DNA from: Vreelandella lutescens
GTDB taxonomy: Bacteria; Pseudomonadota; Gammaproteobacteria; Pseudomonadales; Halomonadaceae
Length of the DNA: 64,000 bases
Assembly: GCF_014640815.1 (NCBI RefSeq)
Contig: NZ_BMHM01000002.1
Span: 310,001 to 374,000 of the forward strand
Direction: 5' to 3'
Made by a program: the position numbers and the translations under genes. Positions within the stretch are counted from its first letter, which is position 1. The number at the start of each line of letters is the position of its first letter. The notes beneath the pieces are model-generated. The model worked only from the letters and a program-made list of their open reading frames with translations, ran no database searches and was not told where the DNA came from. Positions 46,081-54,244 of the stretch are shown in pieces.

Positions 46081-46929
46081 TTACAGCTCTTCAAGGCGGT
46101 CATTGAGGGCTTCAATACGGCGCAAGCGTGTTCGGGAGGCATCACCTGCTAATTCAATGGTGCGCATTACCACCAAGTGGCACAGCGCCATCACGGCGGT
46201 ATGGTTAAATAATGGCCCGCTGGCAAGGGTATGACACCGGAAATGCCACGTGGCACTGGGTTCAGTCGTTAAACCTTCATCGGTAATGTACAGTAGCTTG
46301 GCACCACACTCTTTGGCATGTAACAGCAGCTGTTCCGTTAACGCTACGCGGCGGCGCAGCCCAAAGATAATGACGCAGTCGTCTTGCGTGAAGTTGACGA
46401 GTTGCTCTCCCAGCGTTTCGCCGCCACCTGGTAGGCTAGTAACGTGCTCTACCACTTGGGTTAGCTGCCAGCGCAAGTAGTCGGCAAAAGGGTGGCTGGC
46501 GCGAAAGCCGATCACCCATGTTTTGCGAGCGCGCAGAATTGTCTGAGCAACATCATCGATTTCGGCTTGGGTAATGGTGGTAAACGTTCGATCTAGGTTG
46601 GCTTTTCCCTGCTCTAGATTGCTGCTAAGTGAGTGCTCTTCTTCGTGCAGCTCAGTCGATGGCAGAAACAGCCTTGAGCCTGTGGTTTGTTCTTCCCGTG
46701 CGTGTTTGCGGGCGGCCTCATAGCTTTCATAGCCTAATCGCCTCACAAAGCGTGACACGGTTGCTTTGGACACCTTGGCAAAAGAAGCGAGCTCTTGCGC
46801 ATCGTAACTGGCCAGCTCACCAGGAAAGTCGCAGACAAACTCACCCAAGCGCCGCTCTGCAGGGTGCAGTGTGGGCAGGGCGCTGCGCACACGATTTAAA
46901 AATGAGCGTTCTTTTGTATTCGGTGTCAT
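46081..46929 (-). CDS. MurR/RpiR-family regulator of the TRAP operon
   Basis: 282 residues from ATG 46929 behind CAGGA; an upstream frame continues to 46992 but crosses the operator palindrome. HTH V-S-K-A-T-V-S-R-F-V-R-R-L-G-Y (about 55-70), SIS domain with W-V-I-G-F-R-A-S and V-I-I-F-G-L-R-R. Same strand as the TRAP genes and linked to them by two GAAAC-N4-GTTTC sites. Probably senses the TRAP substrate or a derivative. Confidence 0.88.
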   Translation of the reverse strand: MTPNTKERSFLNRVRSALPTLHPAERRLGEFVCDFPGELASYDAQELASFAKVSKATVSRFVRRLGYESYEAARKHAREEQTTGSRLFLPSTELHEEEHSLSSNLEQGKANLDRTFTTITQAEIDDVAQTILRARKTWVIGFRASHPFADYLRWQLTQVVEHVTSLPGGGETLGEQLVNFTQDDCVIIFGLRRRVALTEQLLLHAKECGAKLLYITDEGLTTEPSATWHFRCHTLASGPLFNHTAVMALCHLVVMRTIELAGDASRTRLRRIEALNDRLEEL

Positions 46930-46939
46930 GGCGTGTCCT

Positions 46940-46955
46940 GAAACCACAGTTTCAT
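46940..46955. promoter_or_regulatory. Second RpiR operator candidate GAAACCACAGTTTCAT
   Basis: Same GAAAC-N4-GTTTC-AT pattern as 45902-45917, 11 bases upstream of the RpiR start. Indicates autoregulation. Confidence 0.65.
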
Positions 46956-47068
46956 AAATAATGAAGTCTGTGACTGACATTATCCAAACCACCCACCTGG
47001 AAATGATTTGGAATGGAGCGATTCCCCCAAGTGAGCTGCTTAACGTTTACGCAACAATAAGCGTTTCG

Positions 47069-47548
47069 TTAGGGGGTTCGCTGTTGCTCCGTGAAACGCT
47101 GCATAATGGTGAGCGTTTCATCGCTGACGTGATGCTCCATACCTTCCGCATCGATGCGGGCCGTGCTGTCATCCACGCCTAACGCGCGAAGAAAGTGCAG
47201 CACAACATCGTGTCGTGCACGCGATGTTTGCGCCATCTTTTGACCCTCTTCTGTCAAAAAGAGCGAGCGATAGGGCTTGCTTGTCACTAAACCTAGCTCA
47301 TTGAGGCGGCGAATCATTTTCGACACGGTGGCTTGGCTGACGGCCATGCGGTTGGCAATATCAGCCGCGCGGGCTTCGCCACGATGGCGAATGAGGTCGC
47401 CAATGAGTTCGACATAATCCTCAATTAGCTCTGTTTCATGGGCGTTGCGCACGGCTTCGTACTGCTGGGCGTGCTGTTCCACTGGCGGCAGTGCGTCACC
47501 GCTGTGCCCAGGTGGAGTAGGGGTGTGCCGCTGTTCGTGATCACTCAT
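47069..47548 (-). CDS. mntR: Manganese transport regulator MntR (DtxR family)
   Basis: 159 residues from ATG 47548; a TTG two codons upstream is less likely. About 30 polar residues precede the DtxR-type winged helix (A-D-I-A-N-R-M-A-V-S-Q-A-T-V-S-K-M-I-R-R-L), as in E. coli MntR. Metal-binding candidates are in H-F-L-R-A-L-G-V and A-E-G-M-E-H-H-V. Divergent from the Mn ABC transporter, with an MntR box at 47616. Confidence 0.92.
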   Translation of the reverse strand: MSDHEQRHTPTPPGHSGDALPPVEQHAQQYEAVRNAHETELIEDYVELIGDLIRHRGEARAADIANRMAVSQATVSKMIRRLNELGLVTSKPYRSLFLTEEGQKMAQTSRARHDVVLHFLRALGVDDSTARIDAEGMEHHVSDETLTIMQRFTEQQRTP

Positions 47549-47615
47549 TGGCAAAGGTTATCAAAGTTAGTGGAAACGTTAATTGGCGATGGTAGCGCAT
47601 TTTTCACGATAATTG

Positions 47616-47629
47616 TTAGCCAAGGCTAA
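47616..47629. promoter_or_regulatory. MntR box TTAGCCAAGGCTAA
   Basis: Perfect palindrome with AA centre, between mntR and the mnt transporter. Closely resembles the E. coli MntR site (TAGCAAAGGCTA core). Expected to bind Mn-loaded MntR. Confidence 0.78.
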
Positions 47630-47701
47630 ACTGTTTGCACAATGCTTTTTTGTTGAGCTAAAGTTGTTACTAACACGAGCCTAGCATAGAGGAGAAATCC
47701 A

Positions 47702-48622
47702 GTGGCCAAACAGTACTTGCTAGCGGCAGTGGGCGCATCGTTAGTGTGGTGCGGCGTTGTGACCAGTGCGCAGGCAGATGAGTTGCAAAACCCACCTATC
47801 AATATTGCAGTGACGTTTTCTGTCCTCGGGGACTTAGTGAAGAAAGTGGCCGGGGACGATGCCAAAGTGACTGTGCTAACCCCGGTTAACGCAGAAGTGC
47901 ATGAGTGGGAGCTGACACCGGATAATTTTGCGGCCCTTGAAGACGCGGATATTGTTTTTTATAACGGCTATCAGCTTGAGCAGTGGATGCGCCAAGTAGA
48001 GGCTACCGTGAGTGACAATGTGCCGATGGTCGCAGTGGCCGAGGCTTCAGGTTACCCAACGCAATCGATTGTGACGGGGGAAATGGAAGGCGATGTTGAC
48101 CCCCATTTGTGGATGGATCCTCGTGCCGCTAGTGCTTATGTTCAAGCGATTGCCAATACATTAGAAGATCGTCTGCCGCATCAGGCAGATACCATTCAGC
48201 ATCGGGCATCGGAGCTAGAGGCACAGTTGCATGACCTGTATGTTGAGCTGCAAGAAGCGCTGGAAGTGATCCCGCAAGAGCGTCGAGTGCTGCTGTCCAG
48301 TGAGGCTGCATTTCTCTATTTTGCCGATACCTATCGTTTTGAGCATGATGGTATTTGGGGCACAAACGCAGAAACAGAGGGTTCGCCCCGGCAGCTTATG
48401 CGCGTGATTGACCGTATTAATGAGCGTCAGCCTGCTGCCCTATTTTGGGAAAGTACGATCTCGGATCGTCATGTAACCAGTATTGCTCGTGATACAGGGC
48501 TGCCAGTTGCGGGGCCGTTGTATGTCGACTCTTTAAGTGAGCCTGACGGTGAGGCTGCCGACTATTTTGCCATGCAGCGCCACAACGTAGCGTTGTTGCG
48601 TCGTTATCTGGCGACTGAGTAA
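47702..48622 (+). CDS. mntA: Manganese ABC transporter substrate-binding protein
   Basis: 306 residues from GTG 47702 with GAGGAG upstream. Signal peptide to about residue 25 (T-S-A-Q-A). Cluster A-I metal ligands can be read: His67, His135 (D-V-D-P-H-L-W-M-D-P), Glu201 and Asp276. A His/His/Glu/Asp set is the manganese type rather than the all-His zinc type. First gene of mntABC, divergent from mntR. Confidence 0.93.
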   Translation: MAKQYLLAAVGASLVWCGVVTSAQADELQNPPINIAVTFSVLGDLVKKVAGDDAKVTVLTPVNAEVHEWELTPDNFAALEDADIVFYNGYQLEQWMRQVEATVSDNVPMVAVAEASGYPTQSIVTGEMEGDVDPHLWMDPRAASAYVQAIANTLEDRLPHQADTIQHRASELEAQLHDLYVELQEALEVIPQERRVLLSSEAAFLYFADTYRFEHDGIWGTNAETEGSPRQLMRVIDRINERQPAALFWESTISDRHVTSIARDTGLPVAGPLYVDSLSEPDGEAADYFAMQRHNVALLRRYLATE

Positions 48623-48628
48623 CTATTT

Positions 48629-49450
48629 ATGTCTTTGCCACTAACTCAATCGGCGGCTGCTATAGAAGTGAAGGGGGTCTATGCCGCGTATCAGCGACAG
48701 CCCGTGCTGGAGGATATTCACCTCTCGCTGCCTGCCGGTCGGTGGACGGCTATCGTGGGGCCTAATGGCGCTGGTAAATCCACGCTGTTTCATGTCTTAA
48801 CGGGTAGCATGAGACCACTGCGTGGCCATGTGAACGCGTTTGGACAAGCCATTGAGCATCACCGCAAAGCAGGGCGCATTGCGTACATGGCACAGCGCGA
48901 AGCCATTGAGTGGGACTTTCCCATTTCCGTATGGGAAACCGTCATGAGTGCCCGCTATGGCCATATGCGCCAAGATGCCTGGTGGCGTCGATTACTGCCT
49001 GTGCGCTGGCACGAGCCGCGGCATCGTCAGGCAGTGGAGAAGGCGCTGGATGACGTCAATATGCTGGCATTTGCTGATCGGCCTATTGGTGCTCTCTCCG
49101 GTGGCCAAAAAAAGCGAGTGCTGTTGGCCAGAGCGCTGGCGCAAGAAGCCAGTATTCTATTGCTAGATGAACCGCTAGCGGGTGTTGACCCGCCCAGCGA
49201 GCAGCTGATCCTTGAGGTGCTTAAGCGTGAGCGCGAAGCAGGCAGAACCATTGTAATGGTGACCCACGATATGCCTGGAGCGCGGCGTTATGTGGATCAT
49301 GTGGTGCTGATTAACCGGTTTATACGCGGTGAGGGCACTCCAGATGAAATGCTTAGCGATAGTAAACTTGCTGAGCTGGCGGTAAGCGCTATTGAGCAAT
49401 CTGCTCATGACGTAACGCTTGCGGGCAATCCTGCGTTGGCAAGCAAATAA
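48629..49450 (+). CDS. mntB: Manganese ABC transporter ATP-binding protein
   Basis: 273 residues. Walker A G-P-N-G-A-G-K-S-T, signature L-S-G-G-Q-K-K-R, Walker B I-L-L-L-D-E-P and switch His in V-T-H-D. Six bases after the binding-protein gene with a weak ribosome site, so translation is likely coupled. Confidence 0.94.
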   Translation: MSLPLTQSAAAIEVKGVYAAYQRQPVLEDIHLSLPAGRWTAIVGPNGAGKSTLFHVLTGSMRPLRGHVNAFGQAIEHHRKAGRIAYMAQREAIEWDFPISVWETVMSARYGHMRQDAWWRRLLPVRWHEPRHRQAVEKALDDVNMLAFADRPIGALSGGQKKRVLLARALAQEASILLLDEPLAGVDPPSEQLILEVLKREREAGRTIVMVTHDMPGARRYVDHVVLINRFIRGEGTPDEMLSDSKLAELAVSAIEQSAHDVTLAGNPALASK

Positions 49451-49462
49451 TAGGCAACTTGC

Positions 49463-50398
49463 ATGTTACAAACGTTAGACGCTTGGAGTAGCGCGCTGGT
49501 AGCCGGCTTAATAGCTGCTCTCATGGTGCTGGTTAACCTGTTACCCAATAGCATCTCAGACGCCTTTCAATACGCGTTTATGCAGCGTGCACTTCTCACA
49601 TCGATGATGGTCGGTGCTATCTGTGGCATGCTCTCTTGCTACGTTGTATTAAAGCGTTGGTCACTATTGGGCGATGCCATTTCTCATGCTGTGCTACCGG
49701 GCGTGGCCATTGCCTACTTGCTGGGGCTACCTTTTTTTATAGGCGCTTTTGTGACGGGAGCTTTAACCTCCTTGGGCATTGGAGCCATTGAACGCCACAC
49801 CCGGATTAAGTCGGATGCTGCGATGGGCATTATGTTTACCGGTGCGTTTGCGCTTGGCATCGTGCTCATTAGCAAAATTGCCTCCAGCACTCACTTAATG
49901 CATATTTTGTTTGGTAACGTGCTGGGAGTGCAGCAGTCTGCCCTGCTGCTGACCTTGGTGGCGAGCTTAGTAGCGATATTAGTTGTATGGCTGGCCTTCC
50001 GACCATTAATGCTATACGCCTTTGACCCCACACAAGCTCAGGCCCTAGGGTTTAATACAGGCGTGATTCACTACGGTTTAATCCTGCTACTTACGCTGAC
50101 CATTGTGGCCAGTTTGGAAACCGTTGGCATTATTCTCGTGGTGGCCATGCTAATCACCCCTGGGGCAACTGCACATCTCCTTACCGACCGTTTTAAAACC
50201 ATGCTGCTGATCTCTATTGGAGTGGGCATAGGGTCGGCGGTTATCGGCTTATGGCTATCGTTTGCCTTTGACGTTGCCTCAGGTGGCACCATTGTTCTTG
50301 TTGCCACCAGCTGTTTCTTTATGGCGCTGTTGTTTTCACCAAAACACGGAGTATTGATGCGTTTTTGGCGGCATCGTAAGTTAGGTAATGCTAATTAG
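49463..50398 (+). CDS. mntC: Manganese ABC transporter permease
   Basis: 311 residues of the MntB/SitC ABC-3 family, 8-9 membrane segments, with L-L-G-D-A-I-S-H-A-V-L-P-G-V-A and I-I-L-V-V-A-M-L-I-T-P-G-A-T-A. Starts 12 bases after the ATPase. Convergent with the CBS-domain gene, overlapping by 8 bases. Confidence 0.94.
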   Translation: MLQTLDAWSSALVAGLIAALMVLVNLLPNSISDAFQYAFMQRALLTSMMVGAICGMLSCYVVLKRWSLLGDAISHAVLPGVAIAYLLGLPFFIGAFVTGALTSLGIGAIERHTRIKSDAAMGIMFTGAFALGIVLISKIASSTHLMHILFGNVLGVQQSALLLTLVASLVAILVVWLAFRPLMLYAFDPTQAQALGFNTGVIHYGLILLLTLTIVASLETVGIILVVAMLITPGATAHLLTDRFKTMLLISIGVGIGSAVIGLWLSFAFDVASGGTIVLVATSCFFMALLFSPKHGVLMRFWRHRKLGNAN

Positions 50399-50798
50399 CA
50401 CCCCAGCCTGCTACGAGCTGTGGGTAATCGATAATGCCAATGACGTTATGCTGTATATCCACGACAGGTGCTAGAGAGAGACCGAACTGAGCAAACAGGC
50501 GAGCGCAATAGCGGATATTCATCTCTGGACGAACGCTAATAACAGGTTTGCTCATGATTTCGTAGAGGCTTACTCGGTCGGCAGCACGATTGGCAGCGAG
50601 CACTTTTTTTGCAATATCAGATGCTAAAACCAGGCCCAGCTCGTCATGTTCATTGCGCCTGTTAACAATGATGGCGCTGGCGTTGTGTTGCCCCATCAAC
50701 TGAATGCCATCGGCAACGGTCATGAAACCATCGGCCGTTGCATAGCGTGAGTGCATGACATCGTTAGCCGTTCTTTCCGTGAGCGATTTGCTTGCCAT
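50391..50798 (-). CDS. Two-CBS-domain protein of the DUF1538 operon
   Basis: 135 residues from ATG 50798 behind GAGG. Two CBS repeats (about 10-70 and 75-133, I-M-S-K-P-V-I-S-V-R-P-E). CBS pairs bind adenine nucleotides. Last gene of the DUF1538 operon, overlapping nothing upstream; start lies 14 bases after the P-II-like stop. Probably reports energy state to the DUF1538 transporter, by inference. Confidence 0.85.
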   Translation of the reverse strand: MASKSLTERTANDVMHSRYATADGFMTVADGIQLMGQHNASAIIVNRRNEHDELGLVLASDIAKKVLAANRAADRVSLYEIMSKPVISVRPEMNIRYCARLFAQFGLSLAPVVDIQHNVIGIIDYPQLVAGWGAN

Positions 50799-50811
50799 TT
50801 TTAAGACCTCT

Positions 50812-51165
50812 TTAGTCGAGCGGTTGGTCAAACGCATCTTCGAGAGATTTCATTTGATGTGCCACGCCTACGGCGTCTTCAACATCAATTTGGAAAGCGA
50901 TGCCTGTTCCCGAGGTCTCGTCGAATGCTCCTACTTTTGCAATCGCTTCAAGAATCGAACGGCTGATGTGCTCTTCTACTAAAAAGAGCAGCACATCTCG
51001 CTGCGCCGTTATGTCCATGCCGAAAATGCCCTTTGCCTTTTTTAAGCCTTCGCCACGTGCATTATTGATGACGGTGGCACCTGTCGCGCCAGCATCCCTA
51101 GCCGCCTGAAGTATCTGGTCGCTTAGCTCATCTTCCACCAACGCGACAATAAGTTTAAAGCGCAT
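50812..51165 (-). CDS. P-II-like nitrogen-regulatory-type protein
   Basis: 117 residues. P-II-type ferredoxin-like fold pattern: L-I-V-A-L-V-E-D-E-L-S-D-Q-I-L-Q-A-A, then G-A-T-G-A-T-V-I-N-N-A-R-G. The uridylylated T-loop Tyr of GlnB is not evident. Start overlaps the DUF1538 stop by 11 bases. Belongs to the P-II-like proteins found next to DUF1538 genes; ligand unknown. Confidence 0.82.
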   Translation of the reverse strand: MRFKLIVALVEDELSDQILQAARDAGATGATVINNARGEGLKKAKGIFGMDITAQRDVLLFLVEEHISRSILEAIAKVGAFDETSGTGIAFQIDVEDAVGVAHQMKSLEDAFDQPLD

Positions 51166-51970
51166 TTGTATCTCCTTGATGAGATTTCGTCGCTGACGTG
51201 CCTAAAAACGGCTCTTTTTGGGGTTTTCTGTTGCTTCGCCATTGGGCAATCTGGGCGTACCCCATCACCGTGATAATTGGAAATAAGCAGGCGAGCGCAA
51301 TCATTCCAAAACCATCCATAAGCGCGCTACGCCCGGGTATCGAAGATGCTAATCCAAGACCTAACGCGGCAATAATAGGAACGGTAATCGTCGACGTGGT
51401 GACGCCGCCAGAGTCGAACGCAAGAGGAATAATCGACTTTGGTGAACGTAGGGTCTGGACGATGACTAAACAGTAGGCACCCAGCACAAACCACTGCAAC
51501 GGTAGACCCATCACAATACGCCATGCACCTAAGGTGATCCCAAAGGCCATGCCGAGGGCAACGGCAAGGCGTAGGGTAAAGGGGTTGATGGTGCCGCCTG
51601 ATATTTCCCCTGCTTTAATCGACACTGCGATCAGTGATGGTTCGGCAATAGTTGTGCTCGCGCCAATCGTAAATGCAAAAATATAGACCCAGTAGTAGTC
51701 ACTCCAGTGACGATGAGCGCCCTCGGTAATGGCCGGTAGGAAATCGGGGCTCGTTAATTGGCTTGCCATCAATTCGCCCATGGGAAATAGGGCTTGCTCC
51801 AGTCCTAGCAAAAAGAATGAGAGCCCCACCCATACCATTAAAAAGCCAATAGCGACCTTCAGAAAATGCTTGATGGGCTTTCGAATAACGAGATATTGAA
51901 AGCCAAAAATAATCGCCACAATCGGAAAGATGTCGCGCAGTGTGTCCCAGAAAGTCGTCAGCATATTCAT
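51155..51970 (-). CDS. DUF1538 membrane protein (second of pair)
   Basis: 271 residues, about seven membrane segments. Shows [33 protein letters not shown] and [13 protein letters not shown] [14 protein letters not shown], shared with its neighbour. As I recall, a tandem DUF1538 pair (UmpAB) of Halomonas zhaodongensis acts as a Na+(Li+,K+)/H+ antiporter. ATG overlaps the first gene stop by four bases. Confidence 0.88.
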   Translation of the reverse strand: MNMLTTFWDTLRDIFPIVAIIFGFQYLVIRKPIKHFLKVAIGFLMVWVGLSFFLLGLEQALFPMGELMASQLTSPDFLPAITEGAHRHWSDYYWVYIFAFTIGASTTIAEPSLIAVSIKAGEISGGTINPFTLRLAVALGMAFGITLGAWRIVMGLPLQWFVLGAYCLVIVQTLRSPKSIIPLAFDSGGVTTSTITVPIIAALGLGLASSIPGRSALMDGFGMIALACLFPIITVMGYAQIAQWRSNRKPQKEPFLGTSATKSHQGDTNAL

Positions 51971-52734
51971 GATGTTCCCTCTGCGACTAGGCCAAGGCCA
52001 AAAATACCGAACAGCAGCACAAAAATAATGGGCATCACCGATGCAAAGGCAATCAAACCAAAGCCATCCAGCATCGGATTGCGGCCTTTAATGGCGGAGG
52101 CCAAGCCAACGCCCAGCGCTGTGACAAGAGGGACGGTAATGGTGGATGTCGTCACTCCGCCTGAATCGTAGGCAATGCCCACCAGCTCGGCTGGCGCTAG
52201 CAGCGTTAATAGCAAGACAATCACATAGCCACCAATAATCATTAAATGCAGCGGCCAGCCTTTAAAGATACGCAGTACGCCAACGACTACCGCGGTGCCT
52301 ACCGAAAGCGCCACTATCATGCGGAGCGTAAACGCAAAAGATGTTTGAGCGAGGCTGCTATTTTCAATCAGGCCGCTTTCAGATACGACCACCCCTGCAC
52401 GAGCCGCAACGGCAATGAGGGCCGGCTCAGCGACCGTAGAGCCAAACCCTAGCGCGAACGCAAACAGTAACAGCCAGGTAACAGAGCCTTTTTGGACAAA
52501 GGCGCGTGCTAGGCTTTCTCCTAATGGAAAAAGCCCAAGCTCAAGCCCCTTAATAAAAAGCGTTAAGCCTATCACCACAAATAACAGGCCTAAGGCCAAG
52601 TCGAGGAGTGCCAGCGTATCAGGGAGTGGCTGGCGTATGACGATAATCTGAAAAAAGCCTATGACCAGTACAACGGGTAGCAAGTCCCGTAAGCTGTTTT
52701 TAAGCTGTAGGGCGAGTGAGTGAATAACGTTCAT
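51967..52734 (-). CDS. DUF1538 membrane protein (first of pair)
   Basis: 255 residues, homologous to the second: [21 protein letters not shown] and [14 protein letters not shown]. The two proteins probably form one transporter of duplicated origin. A cation/proton antiporter role is likely from the reported UmpAB pair. First gene of an operon with a P-II-like and a CBS protein. Confidence 0.88.
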   Translation of the reverse strand: MNVIHSLALQLKNSLRDLLPVVLVIGFFQIIVIRQPLPDTLALLDLALGLLFVVIGLTLFIKGLELGLFPLGESLARAFVQKGSVTWLLLFAFALGFGSTVAEPALIAVAARAGVVVSESGLIENSSLAQTSFAFTLRMIVALSVGTAVVVGVLRIFKGWPLHLMIIGGYVIVLLLTLLAPAELVGIAYDSGGVTTSTITVPLVTALGVGLASAIKGRNPMLDGFGLIAFASVMPIIFVLLFGIFGLGLVAEGTS

Positions 52735-52848
52735 TGACGCCCTTTTTTTAAGTGACTGATACGGTTAACGTTAGTCAGTTTACTGACTAACGCCAAGCCC
52801 TCATTTGATCTAGCGCAAGTGATGTGTGTTCTTTATTCAATCGCGTGT

Positions 52849-52977
52849 TCAACAGAGTCGGCTGCCAAACAGCAGTAGCGATGGATCTAGGGTTTGCCAT
52901 CCCCACCAAGCGAGTAACGACAGGCTGCTGAACAGTAGCAGCCCAAGCGCTGTCCAGAGTGCGGTTGTTGAGCTCAT
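52849..52977 (-). CDS. 42-residue single-span membrane peptide coupled to the MFS gene
   Basis: ATG 52977 overlaps the MFS stop codon by ATGA, a translational-coupling arrangement. Product M-S-S-T-T-A-L-W-T-A-L-G-L-L-L then F-S-S-L-S-L-L-A-W-W-G-W, one hydrophobic helix (about 6-28) with a Trp-rich end, ending L-C. Too short for ordinary gene callers. Could be a small accessory subunit of the carrier. No homologue is known to me. Confidence 0.5.
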   Translation of the reverse strand: MSSTTALWTALGLLLFSSLSLLAWWGWQTLDPSLLLFGSRLC

Positions 52978-54182
52978 GAGGCGACCTGCGGCGTATGGGG
53001 GCGTGCCAACGGCTTCTCGCTAATAAACCAGTGAAGCGCCGCGGCGATGACGGAGAGAATAATCGCAATTTGCCAAACAGTGTTGTAGTGGCCGGTAAGG
53101 TCGTATAAATACCCCCCTAGCCAGACGCCCATGAAAGAACCTAATTGATGGAAAAGGAACACAATTCCTCCCAGCATGGATAAATGGCGAACACCAAAGA
53201 CTGATGCCACAATTCCATTGGTCAACGGAACGGTTGAGAGCCACAGTAACCCCATGGCAATACCAAATAAATAGGCGCTGGTAGTGGTCAATGGCAGCAC
53301 AATAAAGGCGGTAATCACAACGCCGCGGATTAAGTACAGCCAGCTCAGCAAACGAGGCTTTGACCAAATGCCACCCATCCAGCCAGCGGTATAAGTACCC
53401 ACGATATTGAAGAGTCCGACCAGCGCTAGAACCGTGGTGCCTACCTGCACGGCTAAGCCGTTATCGAACAGGTAGCCCGGTAAGTGAACGGCGATAAATA
53501 CGACCTGAAAGCCACACACAAAAAAGCCCAGGCATAGCAGCCAAAACCCTTTTTGCCCGGCGGCTTCATTGAGTGCATCGCGTAGGCTTAAATCGCCTAA
53601 TGCATTGGGCCTTGGGCGATCCTTTACCATGGCTCCCAATGGGATCATCAATGCCGCGATCATGCCCATGGCCAGCAGTGCAGACGACCAGCCCAACCAC
53701 TCAATCAATCCTAGCGTGCCGGGCAGCATAGCAAATTGACCAAAAGAGCCCGCTGCACTGACGATACCCATGGCCATGCTGCGTTTTTCAGGTGCGACCG
53801 CACGGCCAACGGCTCCTAAAATGACTGAGAAAGTAGTGCCTGACAGTCCAAAGCCAATCAGCAGGCCAGCGCTTAGGGTCATGCCAAGTGAGCTGGTAGA
53901 AAGGCTCATCAAGCAAAGCCCAAGCACGTAAAGCGCACCGCCGACCACGATGATTTTGGCTGCCCCGAAACGGTCTGCTAGTGCCCCGGTAAAGGGTTGG
54001 GATAAGCCCCAGATTAGGTTTTGAACGGCTAGCGCGAAGGCAAAGACGCCGCGGCCCCAGCCAAAGTCACTGCTAATGGGCTCCAGAAACAGGCCAAAGC
54101 CATGGCGTAGACCCATGGCGGTTGAAATGACCAGGCTGGCGAGCACGATAAGTAGCAGCGTGTTGTGTCTTTGGAGTGCCAT
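52974..54182 (-). CDS. MFS transporter, OxlT-like
   Basis: 402 residues, 12 membrane segments. G-A-L-A-D-R-F-G-A-A-K in loop 2-3 is the MFS signature. The R-H-G-F-G-L-F-L-E-P-I-S start is common in monocarboxylate/oxalate-formate-type carriers. Downstream of a GntP-family permease gene (62 bases) and upstream of the 42-residue peptide. Substrate unknown. Confidence 0.88.
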   Translation of the reverse strand: MALQRHNTLLLIVLASLVISTAMGLRHGFGLFLEPISSDFGWGRGVFAFALAVQNLIWGLSQPFTGALADRFGAAKIIVVGGALYVLGLCLMSLSTSSLGMTLSAGLLIGFGLSGTTFSVILGAVGRAVAPEKRSMAMGIVSAAGSFGQFAMLPGTLGLIEWLGWSSALLAMGMIAALMIPLGAMVKDRPRPNALGDLSLRDALNEAAGQKGFWLLCLGFFVCGFQVVFIAVHLPGYLFDNGLAVQVGTTVLALVGLFNIVGTYTAGWMGGIWSKPRLLSWLYLIRGVVITAFIVLPLTTTSAYLFGIAMGLLWLSTVPLTNGIVASVFGVRHLSMLGGIVFLFHQLGSFMGVWLGGYLYDLTGHYNTVWQIAIILSVIAAALHWFISEKPLARPHTPQVAS

Positions 54183-54201
54183 GTCACGTCTCTTATGGTT
54201 A

Positions 54202-54223
54202 GTTGATTAACGCGTTAACCAAC
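54202..54223. promoter_or_regulatory. 22-bp palindrome between the GntP and MFS genes
   Basis: The core TTAACGCGTTAA (54207-54218) is perfectly symmetric and the wider 54202-54223 segment is symmetric at 20 of 22 positions. It lies 20 bases upstream of the MFS start. Likely operator for an unidentified regulator. Confidence 0.6.
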
Positions 54224-54244
54224 TATCGCATGGCTTTGGTGGCT

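Noticed and set aside
46961-47182. 73-codon open frame on the plus strand between the RpiR and mntR genes
   Set aside because: Its second half overlaps mntR coding sequence on the other strand, and it has no ribosome site.
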